Source of the DNA: Haliscomenobacter sp.
Lineage (GTDB): Bacteria; Bacteroidota; Bacteroidia; Chitinophagales; Saprospiraceae
Direction of reading: 5' to 3'
Assembly: GCF_016718685.1 (NCBI RefSeq)
Contig: NZ_JADKCX010000004.1
Location: 22,501 to 86,500, forward strand
DNA length: 64,000 bases
Shown: positions 56,256 through 64,000 of the stretch, piece after piece
How the letters are laid out: every line of letters starts with the position of its first letter
How positions within the stretch are numbered: the stretch's first letter is position 1
Notes under the pieces: model-generated
Databases searched by the model: none
Told to the model about the DNA's origin: nothing
Seen by the model: only the letters and a program-made list of their open reading frames with translations
Program-made: the position numbers and the translations under genes

Positions 56256-57455
56256 TTAACTTTTTCCTTTTTTCACCCAAAAAAACAGAATGGTAAACAG
56301 CACAATCAATATACCCGGGAATAAGACCATGGTTCCCAAAGTAGCCTGACCGGCTACCAATTCCAGTTCATCACCAGTAAGTCCGGTTGCAGCCGCAGCT
56401 GCCTTATCGGAATCAATCCAACGCCCAATAATGGGCTGAAAAATTGATGTGGAGAACATTCCGACTGCACCGATAATCGACATCCCCAGGGCACCACTGG
56501 CTGGTATTTTGTCTGCAATAAAACCAATCATATTAGGCCAGAAATAAGCTACCCCAAATGCGAAGAAAATTGCAGCCACATAGGCCATTGCTCCGGTTTG
56601 TGTACTGAAAAGAAATACTCCAATGGTAGCAAGAACGGCAGACCCAAGAAGTACCCCGGTCTGATCAAATTTGTGAACTACTTCTCCACCAAAATACCTA
56701 CATACAGCCATCAAACCAGTAACCAAGGCCAGAATCAACATGGGTTGAGCGCCACTCTTTGCCAATATCAAACTCGACCACTGTTGCGGGCCAAACTCTG
56801 ATATTGCGGTTAACGCCATACAAACCATCATAAAAATGAACAATGGCGAAAACATCGCTTTAAGGTTCATGGACAAACTGGCCTCTTCCTTGGTTTTAGC
56901 TACCGGCCAATCTTGGCCATAGAACAAGTAAGCATATACCAGGGTAGGAAGTATAATCACCCAAATCTGCGCCTCCCAACCAAAACCGGCATCAGTCATA
57001 AATTTTGAAACCAAGCTACCGATGACTATGCCTCCAGGAAACCACATATGAAAACGATTCAACATTTTGCTCATGGTGTTGCCTTCAAAAGCGTCTGCAA
57101 TCATCGGATTACAAGCCGCTTCCGTACATCCATTTCCTATTCCGATGAGCAAAGTGGAAATAAGCAATCCAACGTAGCTGCCGGAATAAATAGTCATAAG
57201 AATACCGACTGCATGCGCCAAAAAAGCAAACTGCATAATGCGCTTGCCTCCGACTGTGTGATAAATTAATCCACCGATTACCATTGAAATCGGAAATCCG
57301 AGGAACCACATGGAGTTAATATATCCCAATTGTTCAGCTGACAAACCAAGCTCTTCACCAAGCTGGGGTAGAATACCCGCCCTGATGCTAAAAGACAAGG
57401 CGGTCGTGATAAGGGCAAAACAACTGCCGTAAAAAAGTCGTGATTTGTTGATCAT
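56256..57455 (-). CDS. MFS transporter (sugar-type)
   Basis: A 399-residue permease with twelve predicted transmembrane helices in two halves. It starts INKSRLFYGSCFALITTALSFSIRAGILPQ and has an NSMWFLGFPISMVIGGLIYHTVGGKRIM loop of the MFS A type. The length is standard. It lies 40 bases downstream of the DUF1080 gene and upstream of the oxidoreductase, so it probably imports a sugar processed by them. Direction and substrate are inferred. Confidence 0.88.
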   Translation of the reverse strand: MINKSRLFYGSCFALITTALSFSIRAGILPQLGEELGLSAEQLGYINSMWFLGFPISMVIGGLIYHTVGGKRIMQFAFLAHAVGILMTIYSGSYVGLLISTLLIGIGNGCTEAACNPMIADAFEGNTMSKMLNRFHMWFPGGIVIGSLVSKFMTDAGFGWEAQIWVIILPTLVYAYLFYGQDWPVAKTKEEASLSMNLKAMFSPLFIFMMVCMALTAISEFGPQQWSSLILAKSGAQPMLILALVTGLMAVCRYFGGEVVHKFDQTGVLLGSAVLATIGVFLFSTQTGAMAYVAAIFFAFGVAYFWPNMIGFIADKIPASGALGMSIIGAVGMFSTSIFQPIIGRWIDSDKAAAAATGLTGDELELVAGQATLGTMVLFPGILIVLFTILFFWVKKGKS

Positions 57456-57494
57456 AGCAAGACCGAGTTAAAAGTGTCTGTTGAATGTTGTTTG

Positions 57495-58256
57495 TTATAG
57501 TTTCCGCAGTTTGATGTTGCGGAAGGAGATTCCATCACCGTGGTCTTGCAGACCAATGTGTCCTTTGCGGAATGTGCCAAACTGAGGGTGATCTTTCCAC
57601 TTACTCTTGGGGATCAAGGCTTTCCATTCAGCAGAGCCCATCGTAGCAGAAACCACTTTTTTGCCATTCAGCCAATGTTCTACCAAGTCACCTTTACACA
57701 CCAGGCGGACTTTGTTCCATTCCCCGACCGGCTTGGCCGTTTGTGGGGTGGCCACATACATATCGTAGAGGCTACAAGCTCGGCGGTTTTCAAATTTGGC
57801 ATCGGGGTGACAGTCATTGTCGATGAGTTGTAATTCTGGGCCAGTCTGCCAAGGATAACGAATGGAGGCGTCTTCGTGGATGTGGTAAATGATGCCACTG
57901 TTGCCACATTTGGCAATTTTCCACTCGATGCGCATTTCGTAGTTTTCGTATTCAGCCTCGGTAATGATGTCGCCACCACCACCTACCTGAAAGCCATCGG
58001 CATTTTTGTTGGACACGTCCAGGTACAATACTCCATCGGCTACTTTCCAGCGCTCCCCGATGGTTTGTTTGTTGTAATTGCGCCAACCTTTGGTCGTCTT
58101 GCCGTCAAAAAGCAACATCCAGCCCGCTGCTTTTTCGGCGGCAGTCAAGGTATTTGAAGCAACTTCTGGCGTAGCTTTTTCATTTTTCAGCACAAAAGCG
58201 GTACCCACTGCAAACGCTGCGAGGATCACGCACAAAAATAGAAATCTGTTCAACAT
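57495..58256 (-). CDS. DUF1080 (3-keto-disaccharide hydrolase-like) secreted protein
   Basis: A 253-residue protein with a signal-anchor (LNRFLFLCVILAAFAVGTAFVL) and the concanavalin-like DUF1080 fold: GWMLLFDGKTTKGWRNYNK, NYEMRIEWKIAKCGNSGIIYHI, NKVRLVCKGDLVEHWLNGKKVV and the C-terminal GHIGLQDHGDGISFRNIKLRKL. Recent work links the family to hydrolysis of 3-keto-glycosides. It is the first gene of the DUF1080-MFS-Gfo/Idh/MocA set and is divergent from the BNR gene; the 220 bases between the two genes show nothing specific. Confidence 0.88.
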   Translation of the reverse strand: MLNRFLFLCVILAAFAVGTAFVLKNEKATPEVASNTLTAAEKAAGWMLLFDGKTTKGWRNYNKQTIGERWKVADGVLYLDVSNKNADGFQVGGGGDIITEAEYENYEMRIEWKIAKCGNSGIIYHIHEDASIRYPWQTGPELQLIDNDCHPDAKFENRRACSLYDMYVATPQTAKPVGEWNKVRLVCKGDLVEHWLNGKKVVSATMGSAEWKALIPKSKWKDHPQFGTFRKGHIGLQDHGDGISFRNIKLRKL

Positions 58257-58476
58257 ATGTTTAAGACTTTGAAAATGGCAGAATTGGGTAGAGTTTAAGT
58301 GTTGGTGAGTTCATGGAAAAATTTCAGATAATGTATTCGTCACACTAAGGTAAGCAATGAATTTTATTTTTTGAAAAGAGTTTATCACAAAATATTATCA
58401 GGATTTTTTTCAAAAAATATCAACTCAGGTTTTCACCCGCTAAAATGCGGAAATTCCTATCTTCCCAGCAAAAAAC

Positions 58477-61400
58477 ATGCGGAATATTTTTGTCGGTATG
58501 GTCTTGCTGATCCATGCAACGTTTACCATCGCCCAAACCACCAAAGACATCAATGCCATCATTCAACCCGAATTGTTGGCGGATTTGAAATACCGCCACG
58601 TTGGGCCCAGTCGTGGCGGGCGGGCGACTGCGATCGCAGGTGTGCCCCAGGAACCTTTCACCTTTTATTTCGGATCTACCGGTGGGGGAATCTGGCGGAG
58701 TACCGATGCGGGCAATACCTGGGATAACCTTTCAGATGGCCAAATCAAATGTGGCTCTATCGGCGCCATTGCCGTGGCACCTTCCGACCCTTCGGTCATT
58801 TACGTGGGAACGGGTTCAGCTTGTCCCCGGGGCAATACCTCGGCAGGCGTGGGGGTGTACAAAAGTACCGACAAGGGCAAAAACTGGGAGTTCATCGGCT
58901 TGCCCAAATCAGGGATGATCGGCAAAATTGAGGTGCATCCTCAAAACCCCGATGTGGCTTATCTGGCTGCATTGGGCAACCCCTTTGGCCCCAACCCCGA
59001 ACGGGGCGTGTACCGCACCACCGATGGGGGCAAAAAATGGGACCTCGTACACAGCGCCGGAGATTCCACGGGCTGTGTCGATCTGGTGCTTGACCCCAGC
59101 AATCCGCGCATCCTCTACGCCGCCATGTGGCGCGCCGAGCGCAAACCCTGGACCCTGCACGACGGGGGCAAAAAAGGGGGGATTTTAAAATCTACCGACG
59201 GCGGTACCACCTGGAAAAAACTGGAAGGCGGACTACCTACCGGGTTATTGGGTCGCATTGGCATTACCGTTTCACCCGTCAATCCCAATCGCCTTTGGGC
59301 CATCGTCATCACACCCGATGATGCGACTTCGGGCCTTTACCGCAGCGAAGATGCGGGTGAAAATTGGTCGCGGGTTTCACGTGATCACAATTTGCAACAA
59401 AGGGGCTGGTATTATAGCCACGTCACCGCCGACCCTAAAAACGAAAATGCCGTGTACATCAACAATGTCGATTTGTTGAAATCCATTGATGGCGGCAAAA
59501 CTTTCGACGAAATCAGGGTACCCCATGGCGATTGCCACGGCATCTGGCTCAACCCGGATAACCCCAACATCATGATCGACTGCAACGACGGTGGAGCCAC
59601 GGTCAGCCTCAATGGGGGCAAAACCTGGACCGATCAGCACAACCAACCTACTTCCGAGTTTTACCGCGTGACTGTGGACGAGCAATTTCCTTACCGCCTG
59701 TATGCGGGCCAACAAGACAACAGTACCATCAGCATTCCTTCCCGCGATCTGGGTGGATTGAGTGATACCGAGCACTGGCACGAAGCCGGAGGCAGCGAGT
59801 GCGCCGACGTGGCCGTAAGCCCAACCGATCCCAACATACTTTGGGCCACGGCCTATAGCGGGGAAATCACCATCATGAACCGGGCAACGGGTTCGGTGCG
59901 TCAGGTGACCGCCTATCCGCATTACACCGAAGGCACGGAGATGCGCGACCTCAAGTACCGCTTCCAGTGGAATGCCCCGGTGTTGGCGTCCAAACACCAG
60001 GCGAACACCATATATTATTGTTCCAATTACGTCCACCGCTCCACCGACAATGGCCAGACCTGGCAAATCATCAGCCCCGATCTGACCCGCAAAATGGATC
60101 AATACCTGGTTATGCCCGGTGGGCCCCATCCAGCACGATGCCACGGGAGTTGAGGTGTACAGCACGGCTTTTGTGATCGAAGAAGCCCCCCAAACCGCTG
60201 GCGAACTATGGGTAGGCAGCGACGATGGTCGCATTCACATCACGCGTGACGGGGGCAACACCTGGACAGAAATCACACCTAAAGGCTTGATTCCCTTTGA
60301 ATGTACCATCAACAAAATTGAACTGTCGGTACATGCACCGGGCCGGGCATTTTTTGCGGTGCAGAATTACCGCAACAACGACTTCAAACCCTACATCCTG
60401 CGCACCAACGACTACGGCAAAACCTGGCAGCTCCTGACCGATGGTAAAAATGGCATCCCCAGCGGTCATTTCACCCGCGCCATTGCCGAAGACTCAAACA
60501 AAAAAGGCTTGCTCTTTGTCGGGACGGAATACGGCATGTACGTCTCTTTTGACGACGGCGCCCACTGGCAATCCCTACAGCTCAACTTGCCCCACACCCC
60601 CATCACCGACCTGGAAAGCCACCAGGGCGATTTGGCGATGAGCACCCAGGGGCGTGGGTTTTGGCTCTTGGAAGACGTCAATGTACTGGAACAAGTACAA
60701 AATGAACAGGCCAAAGCAAAACTGCACCTATTCAAACCCCGCGACACCTACCGTACCAACGTGAGTGGCTACCGCGCCGTTTTCCACGTTTACCTCGCCG
60801 AGGCTCCGGCCAAAGATGCCGAGAGCAAGGTGGAAATTCTCAACGCCAGCGGTAAGGTGGTACGCACTTACAGTTCCAACGGTGAAGATCGCCGCAGTAA
60901 GATCGGTTTGAAAAAAGGCTGGAATACCTTGTCCTGGGATTTGTCACACGACGGGCCAATCAACGCCGAAAAGCTGGTACTTATGGAAATGGGCGTTCCG
61001 ATCATGGGGCCACCGGCAGCACCTGGGGATTATCAAGTCCGGATCACAATGGGTAAAGAAAGCAAAACCCAGTCATTTAAGGTATTGCCCGATCCCCGCT
61101 GGAAAGACGTCAAACTGGAGGATTATATGGCTCAGGAAAAACTGGCGCTGGAGATGCGCGACCTGATCAGTGACTCCCAACGCAAAGTGAAAAACCTGCG
61201 CAGCTTGCGTCAACAAATTGAAGATGCCGCCGGCTTGGCCGTAAAAGCTGGCCATGCTGCCAAAATTAAAGACCTGGCTACGGAATTGGCCAAAGGTTTG
61301 ACCGCAGTAGAAGACGAAATCGTACAAAACCAGGCCGAAGCGGGCCAGGACAACTTCAACTACCCCCGCCGTTTCATCAACCGCATCGCGCGCATCTACG

Positions 61401-61579
61401 GTGTACTCATCTGGGATCATCACCGCCCAACGGGTGGCGTCATCGAAGCCTACGCCGACATGCAAAAGGTGTACGATGGCATCAAGACACGTTACGATGT
61501 GGCGGTGAAAAATACGCTGGAGCAGTTCAATAAGGTGCTGGAGGAGGAGAAAGTAGCGAGGGTGATTGATTTGAAGTAG
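58477..61579 (+). CDS. secreted BNR/VPS10-type beta-propeller protein, frameshifted
   Basis: About 1,030 residues when joined. A signal peptide (MRNIFVGMVLLIHATFTIAQ) is followed by two propeller blocks built from Asp-box/BNR repeats (STDAGNTWDNL, STDKGKNWEFI, TTDGGKKWDLV, STDGGTTWKKL, RTNDYGKTWQLL). The C-terminal 330 residues are beta-rich then helical. The break at 60153 is repaired by removing one C from the C4 run 60124-60127 (MPGGP-IQHDATGVEV). The proteins are annotated as glycosyl hydrolases or sortilin-like, but no catalytic residues are evident, so binding or a turnover role is possible. It is monocistronic and ends before a strong hairpin. Confidence 0.85.
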
Positions 61580-61615
61580 AGGAGGATTTAGACTTGTGCA
61601 GTATCCAAATTCAAT

Positions 61616-61644
61616 CGCCCCGAAAGTTTGAAACTTTCGGGGCG
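61616..61644 (+). terminator. perfect hairpin after the BNR gene
   Basis: CGCCCCGAAAGTTT and AAACTTTCGGGGCG are perfect 14-base arms around a single base, 36 bases beyond the stop. It lacks a long U tract but is very stable. Confidence 0.6.
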
Positions 61645-61818
61645 GTTGAGTTTGGAGGAGGTTACGCAACCACGGCCTGAACGACCACCGGCCATCATGT
61701 CACTTTGACCAAAGACCGTTTAAAACTAAAGGGACATAATTTGACCAAAAAAGCTTCCTCTTAAAACTTACGCCCAGCTCCAGGCGTATTTATTGACTTC
61801 AAACCAAACACTCACGGT

Positions 61819-62346
61819 ATGACCCACTACTTCATCATCCCCGGCCTCGGCAACTCTGGCCCTGACCACTGGCAAACCCATTTTGAAAACTCGGGCGATA
61901 GCTTTCATCGCATCCAGCAAATCGAGTGGGATGCTCCAGATTGTGAGGATTGGTTAAATGGCATCGAAGCGGCACTGGCAGGGTATGATTTAGCGGAGGT
62001 CGTATTGATTGCCCATAGCCTGGGTTGCGCCACCGTGGCGCATTGGGCACAACGATTTCACAAAAAAATCAAAGGAGCCTTATTGGTGGCACCGAGTGAC
62101 ATCGAGCAGCCGGTGTACAGCTTTCCTTCTACGGGCTTTACCCCCATTCCACTGGATCGAATTGGTTTCAAAACCGTGGTTGTGGCCAGCAGCAATGATG
62201 AGTGGGTGAGTATGGAACGCGCCCTTTTTTTTGCCGAGCAATGGGGCAGCGAATTGGTCAATATTGGGGACGCCGGGCACATCAACGCCGTATCAGGTTA
62301 CGGCGTTTGGCCAGCAGGATTGGAGTTGTTGAAAAAATTGGGATGA
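61819..62346 (+). CDS. RBBP9/YdeN-family alpha/beta hydrolase
   Basis: A 175-residue small serine hydrolase: MTHYFIIPGLGNSGPDHWQTHFE at the start, nucleophile in LIAHSLGCATVAHW (Ser), acid in ASSNDEWV and catalytic His in NIGDAGHINAVSGYG. Length and motif order match the RBBP9/YdeN family of cytoplasmic hydrolases of unknown substrate. It is convergent with trhO; their stops are 4 bases apart. Confidence 0.9.
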   Translation: MTHYFIIPGLGNSGPDHWQTHFENSGDSFHRIQQIEWDAPDCEDWLNGIEAALAGYDLAEVVLIAHSLGCATVAHWAQRFHKKIKGALLVAPSDIEQPVYSFPSTGFTPIPLDRIGFKTVVVASSNDEWVSMERALFFAEQWGSELVNIGDAGHINAVSGYGVWPAGLELLKKLG

Positions 62347-62350
62347 ACCA

Positions 62351-63385
62351 CTACTGTTCACTGCGCCGCAAGGCCCGATACCGCCCCTTCCCAAAGCGCG
62401 TCCCATTGAATTCCACCGTACCCTTCAAGCTTTCCTGCTCTTCGGCGGGCAGCTGCGTAAAATCAGCGCACTCCTTGGAGCAGCAGGAATGCATCTTGGC
62501 TGCACATTCATCGCATTGGATAAAGAGCACGTGACAAACGTCGTTTGCACAGTTTTTGTGGGTGTCGCAGGGTTGACCACACTGGTGGCAATGGGCAACG
62601 ACTTCTTCGGAAATGCGTTCCCCGAGGCGTTCGTCAAATACAAAGTTTTTGCCGACGAATTTGTTGGGTAGGCCCTGCTGCTCACATTGGTGGGCGTATT
62701 CAATGATGCCGCCGTCAACCATGAATACATTGTGAAAACCTTGGTGCAAATAGTACGCACTGGCTTTTTCGCAGCGGATGCCTCCGGTGCAATACATCAC
62801 GATGTTTTTGTCTTTTTCTGCTTGCAGCAGGTCTTCCACGATGGGCAGTGCCTCGCGAAAGGTTTCCACGTTGGGGCGAATGGCTCTTTCAAAATAGCCC
62901 ACTTCACTTTCGTAGTGGTTGCGCATGTCTACCACGATGGTTTCCGGGTCGTCGAGTAAGGCATTCACTTCGGGAGCACGCAGGTGTTTGCCCCGTTTGG
63001 TGACGTCAAAAGTTTCATCGTTCAAACCGTCGGCGACGATTTTTTTGCGGACTTTTATGGCCAGTTTAAAAAAGGATTTGCCCTCTTTTTCTACGGCAAT
63101 ATTTAGCCTTACGCCATCCAGCCAATGGATACCGTAAAGGGTTGTTTTAAAATTATCGAACTGCTCGGTGGGCACCGACATTTGCCCGTTGATGCCCTCG
63201 TTGGCGACGTAAATACGGCCCAATGCGCAACATTCACTCAGCTTCAGGTATAAATCATCCCGAAATGCCTGTGGGTCTTCCAGTTGATGGTACTTGTAAA
63301 AAGACAAGGTGATCCGTTGCTCCTTACTCTCCTCCAAACGTGCTTTTAACTCTCGGTTGTTAACCCGGTTAAACAGTCTTTTCAT
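62351..63385 (-). CDS. trhO: tRNA uridine-34 hydroxylase TrhO (rhodanese-related)
   Basis: A 344-residue enzyme that oxygenates U34 in certain tRNAs to 5-hydroxyuridine using O2. It has the N-terminal acylphosphatase-like domain (ALGRIYVANEGINGQMSVP) and a central rhodanese domain with VDMRNHYESEVGYFERAI and the active-site cysteine in MYCTGGIRCEKASAYYL. A C-terminal cysteine-rich region (CHQCGQPCDTHKNC, then CDECAAKMHSCCSKEC) probably binds metal and is typical of the longer versions. Confidence 0.94.
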   Translation of the reverse strand: MKRLFNRVNNRELKARLEESKEQRITLSFYKYHQLEDPQAFRDDLYLKLSECCALGRIYVANEGINGQMSVPTEQFDNFKTTLYGIHWLDGVRLNIAVEKEGKSFFKLAIKVRKKIVADGLNDETFDVTKRGKHLRAPEVNALLDDPETIVVDMRNHYESEVGYFERAIRPNVETFREALPIVEDLLQAEKDKNIVMYCTGGIRCEKASAYYLHQGFHNVFMVDGGIIEYAHQCEQQGLPNKFVGKNFVFDERLGERISEEVVAHCHQCGQPCDTHKNCANDVCHVLFIQCDECAAKMHSCCSKECADFTQLPAEEQESLKGTVEFNGTRFGKGRYRALRRSEQ

Positions 63386-63445
63386 TTCTGCAAAAATGAT
63401 TTATAACAGGGGGTTTTTGAATAGCGCAACTGTGGGAGCTGGCCA

Positions 63446-63787
63446 TTATTCTGCGGGGGTAACTTCAGGGTCAATCTGTGGATTTTCTTTGAATAATCGT
63501 TTATTGATTGAGTCTGCATTGGGCAGATTCGGGTTGTACATGTAGTGCATACCACACACCGGGCAGCTACCATAAGTTTCACTACCGCTACCTGGGCAGT
63601 GCATAGGGCATTGGTACTTGGCCGAGTATTCTTTACCTTCCGCAGTGGGTTCGGAACCTGTAGCTTGCGCTGCCGCGTTCTCGATCTCACTCTTTTGGTC
63701 TGCCTCTTGAACTTTACCGCCACAAGCCCAAATGCTGAGCACCAAAACAAGGATACTTAAGCCCGCACGAAATGAAATGGTATTCAT
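63446..63787 (-). CDS. lipoprotein with heavy-metal-binding domain
   Basis: From ATG 63787 (MNTISFRAGLSILVLVLSIWAC) there is a lipobox with Cys, then an acidic linker and a metal-binding module: YQCPMHCPGSGSETYGSCPVCGMHYM, with a paired C-P-M-H and C-P-V-C-G-M arrangement. Such domains occur with RND heavy-metal efflux proteins in Bacteroidota. An in-frame start at 63817 is possible but less likely. It precedes or accompanies a partial gene at the right edge that looks related to the same function. Confidence 0.78.
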   Translation of the reverse strand: MNTISFRAGLSILVLVLSIWACGGKVQEADQKSEIENAAAQATGSEPTAEGKEYSAKYQCPMHCPGSGSETYGSCPVCGMHYMYNPNLPNADSINKRLFKENPQIDPEVTPAE

Positions 63788-63833
63788 CTTAATGATTTTA
63801 TACGTTTTGATCCGCAAAATTACGGATAATTGC

Positions 63834-64000
63834 TTATTGAACTAAATTTTCTTTGACAAATCCACAGTTCAGCATTTCATCACCGAAATAGGGATTCAAT
63901 ACCTTTTCTTCGCCGCTCAGCCAATCGGCACCCCGGTTGTTGAAGGCCATGGGGCAGTGTTGGACGTACAAGGATTCTTTTCCTGATCCGTATACTTTAA
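63834..64000 (-). CDS. partial protein, C-terminal metal-efflux-associated (DUF3347-like) end
   Basis: Only the last 55 codons are in the window. They read YVQHCPMAFNNRGADWLSGEEKV, then NPYFGDEMLNCGFVKENL, matching the conserved end of periplasmic proteins with DUF3347 or CusB-type domains (CPMA, then NP-FG--ML-CG). The gene continues past the right edge. With the neighbouring metal-binding lipoprotein it suggests a copper or heavy-metal handling locus. Confidence 0.6.
   Translation of the reverse strand, partial: KVYGSGKESLYVQHCPMAFNNRGADWLSGEEKVLNPYFGDEMLNCGFVKENLVQ

Noticed and set aside
1..64000. tRNA, rRNA and known riboswitch genes
   Set aside because: No sequence with a T-loop signature in a cloverleaf context or an rRNA-like stretch was noticed by eye; a tRNAscan/Infernal run would settle this.

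Overview
The window looks like a chromosomal segment from a Bacteroidota bacterium, most likely of the Saprospiria (Haliscomenobacter/Lewinella-like). The evidence is a type A Por-secretion (T9SS) C-terminal sorting domain, families typical of the phylum (DUF3127, DUF4292, DUF6089, DUF6155), TAnnTTTG promoter elements, a CtaA-type heme A synthase, a mevalonate-pathway decarboxylase and many TPR proteins. Species cannot be fixed from the sequence alone.

Layout. 0-5.7 kb: an ATPase-TPR signalling protein (cut by the left edge) followed by a TPR-CHAT protease-like protein. 5.7-11.3 kb: a hydrolase, a DMT permease, a T9SS-secreted protein, a TPR lipoprotein and an outer-membrane barrel. 11.3-19.5 kb: a sugar kinase plus nucleotidyltransferase pair (probable amino-sugar salvage), HflX, then a compact minus-strand cluster (nucleotidyltransferase, TPR protein, DUF4292 lipoprotein, EnvC-like activator). 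19.7-28.5 kb: pyruvate kinase, an ATP-grasp protein, PrxQ, an M23 peptidase, Aat, heme A synthase and an SRAP protein. 28.6-34.2 kb: an alpha-oxoamine synthase, diphosphomevalonate decarboxylase, an SRPBCC protein and an M1 aminopeptidase. 34.4-35.1 kb: an IS200-like element. 35.2-40 kb: the complete threonine operon thrA-thrB-thrC. 40.2-44 kb: a serpin lipoprotein and a DUF5682 protein. 44.2-48.5 kb: an AT-rich accessory island with an EAD11-like protein, a DUF4365 nuclease-like gene, a BrnT-like toxin and an HTH/PIN toxin-antitoxin pair. 48.8-52.2 kb: mfd. 52.3-58.3 kb: a serine hydrolase, a MurU-like nucleotidyltransferase, and a sugar-catabolism cluster (Gfo/Idh/MocA, MFS, DUF1080). 58.5-64 kb: a BNR-propeller protein, an RBBP9-like hydrolase, TrhO, and a metal-binding lipoprotein next to a partial gene at the right edge.

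Two chromosome-maintenance signals stand out. DnaA-box-like 9-mers cluster at 26.1-28.3 kb around an AT-rich, gene-free interval (a candidate oriC). Three near-perfect parS sequences lie at 34.3-35.6 kb, one inside the thrC terminator hairpin and one inside thrC itself. Together they suggest that the window lies close to the replication origin.

A caveat applies to the whole annotation. At least 14 genes carry single-base frameshifts, many in short homopolymers, in genes whose full-length products are recognisable (mfd, mvaD, CHAT, BNR). A roughly 300-bp G-homopolymer block near 48.5-48.8 kb looks like corrupted sequence. These point to indel-rich raw data or assembly rather than wholesale gene decay, so broken genes are described as reconstructed units. 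None of the assignments was checked by a database search.
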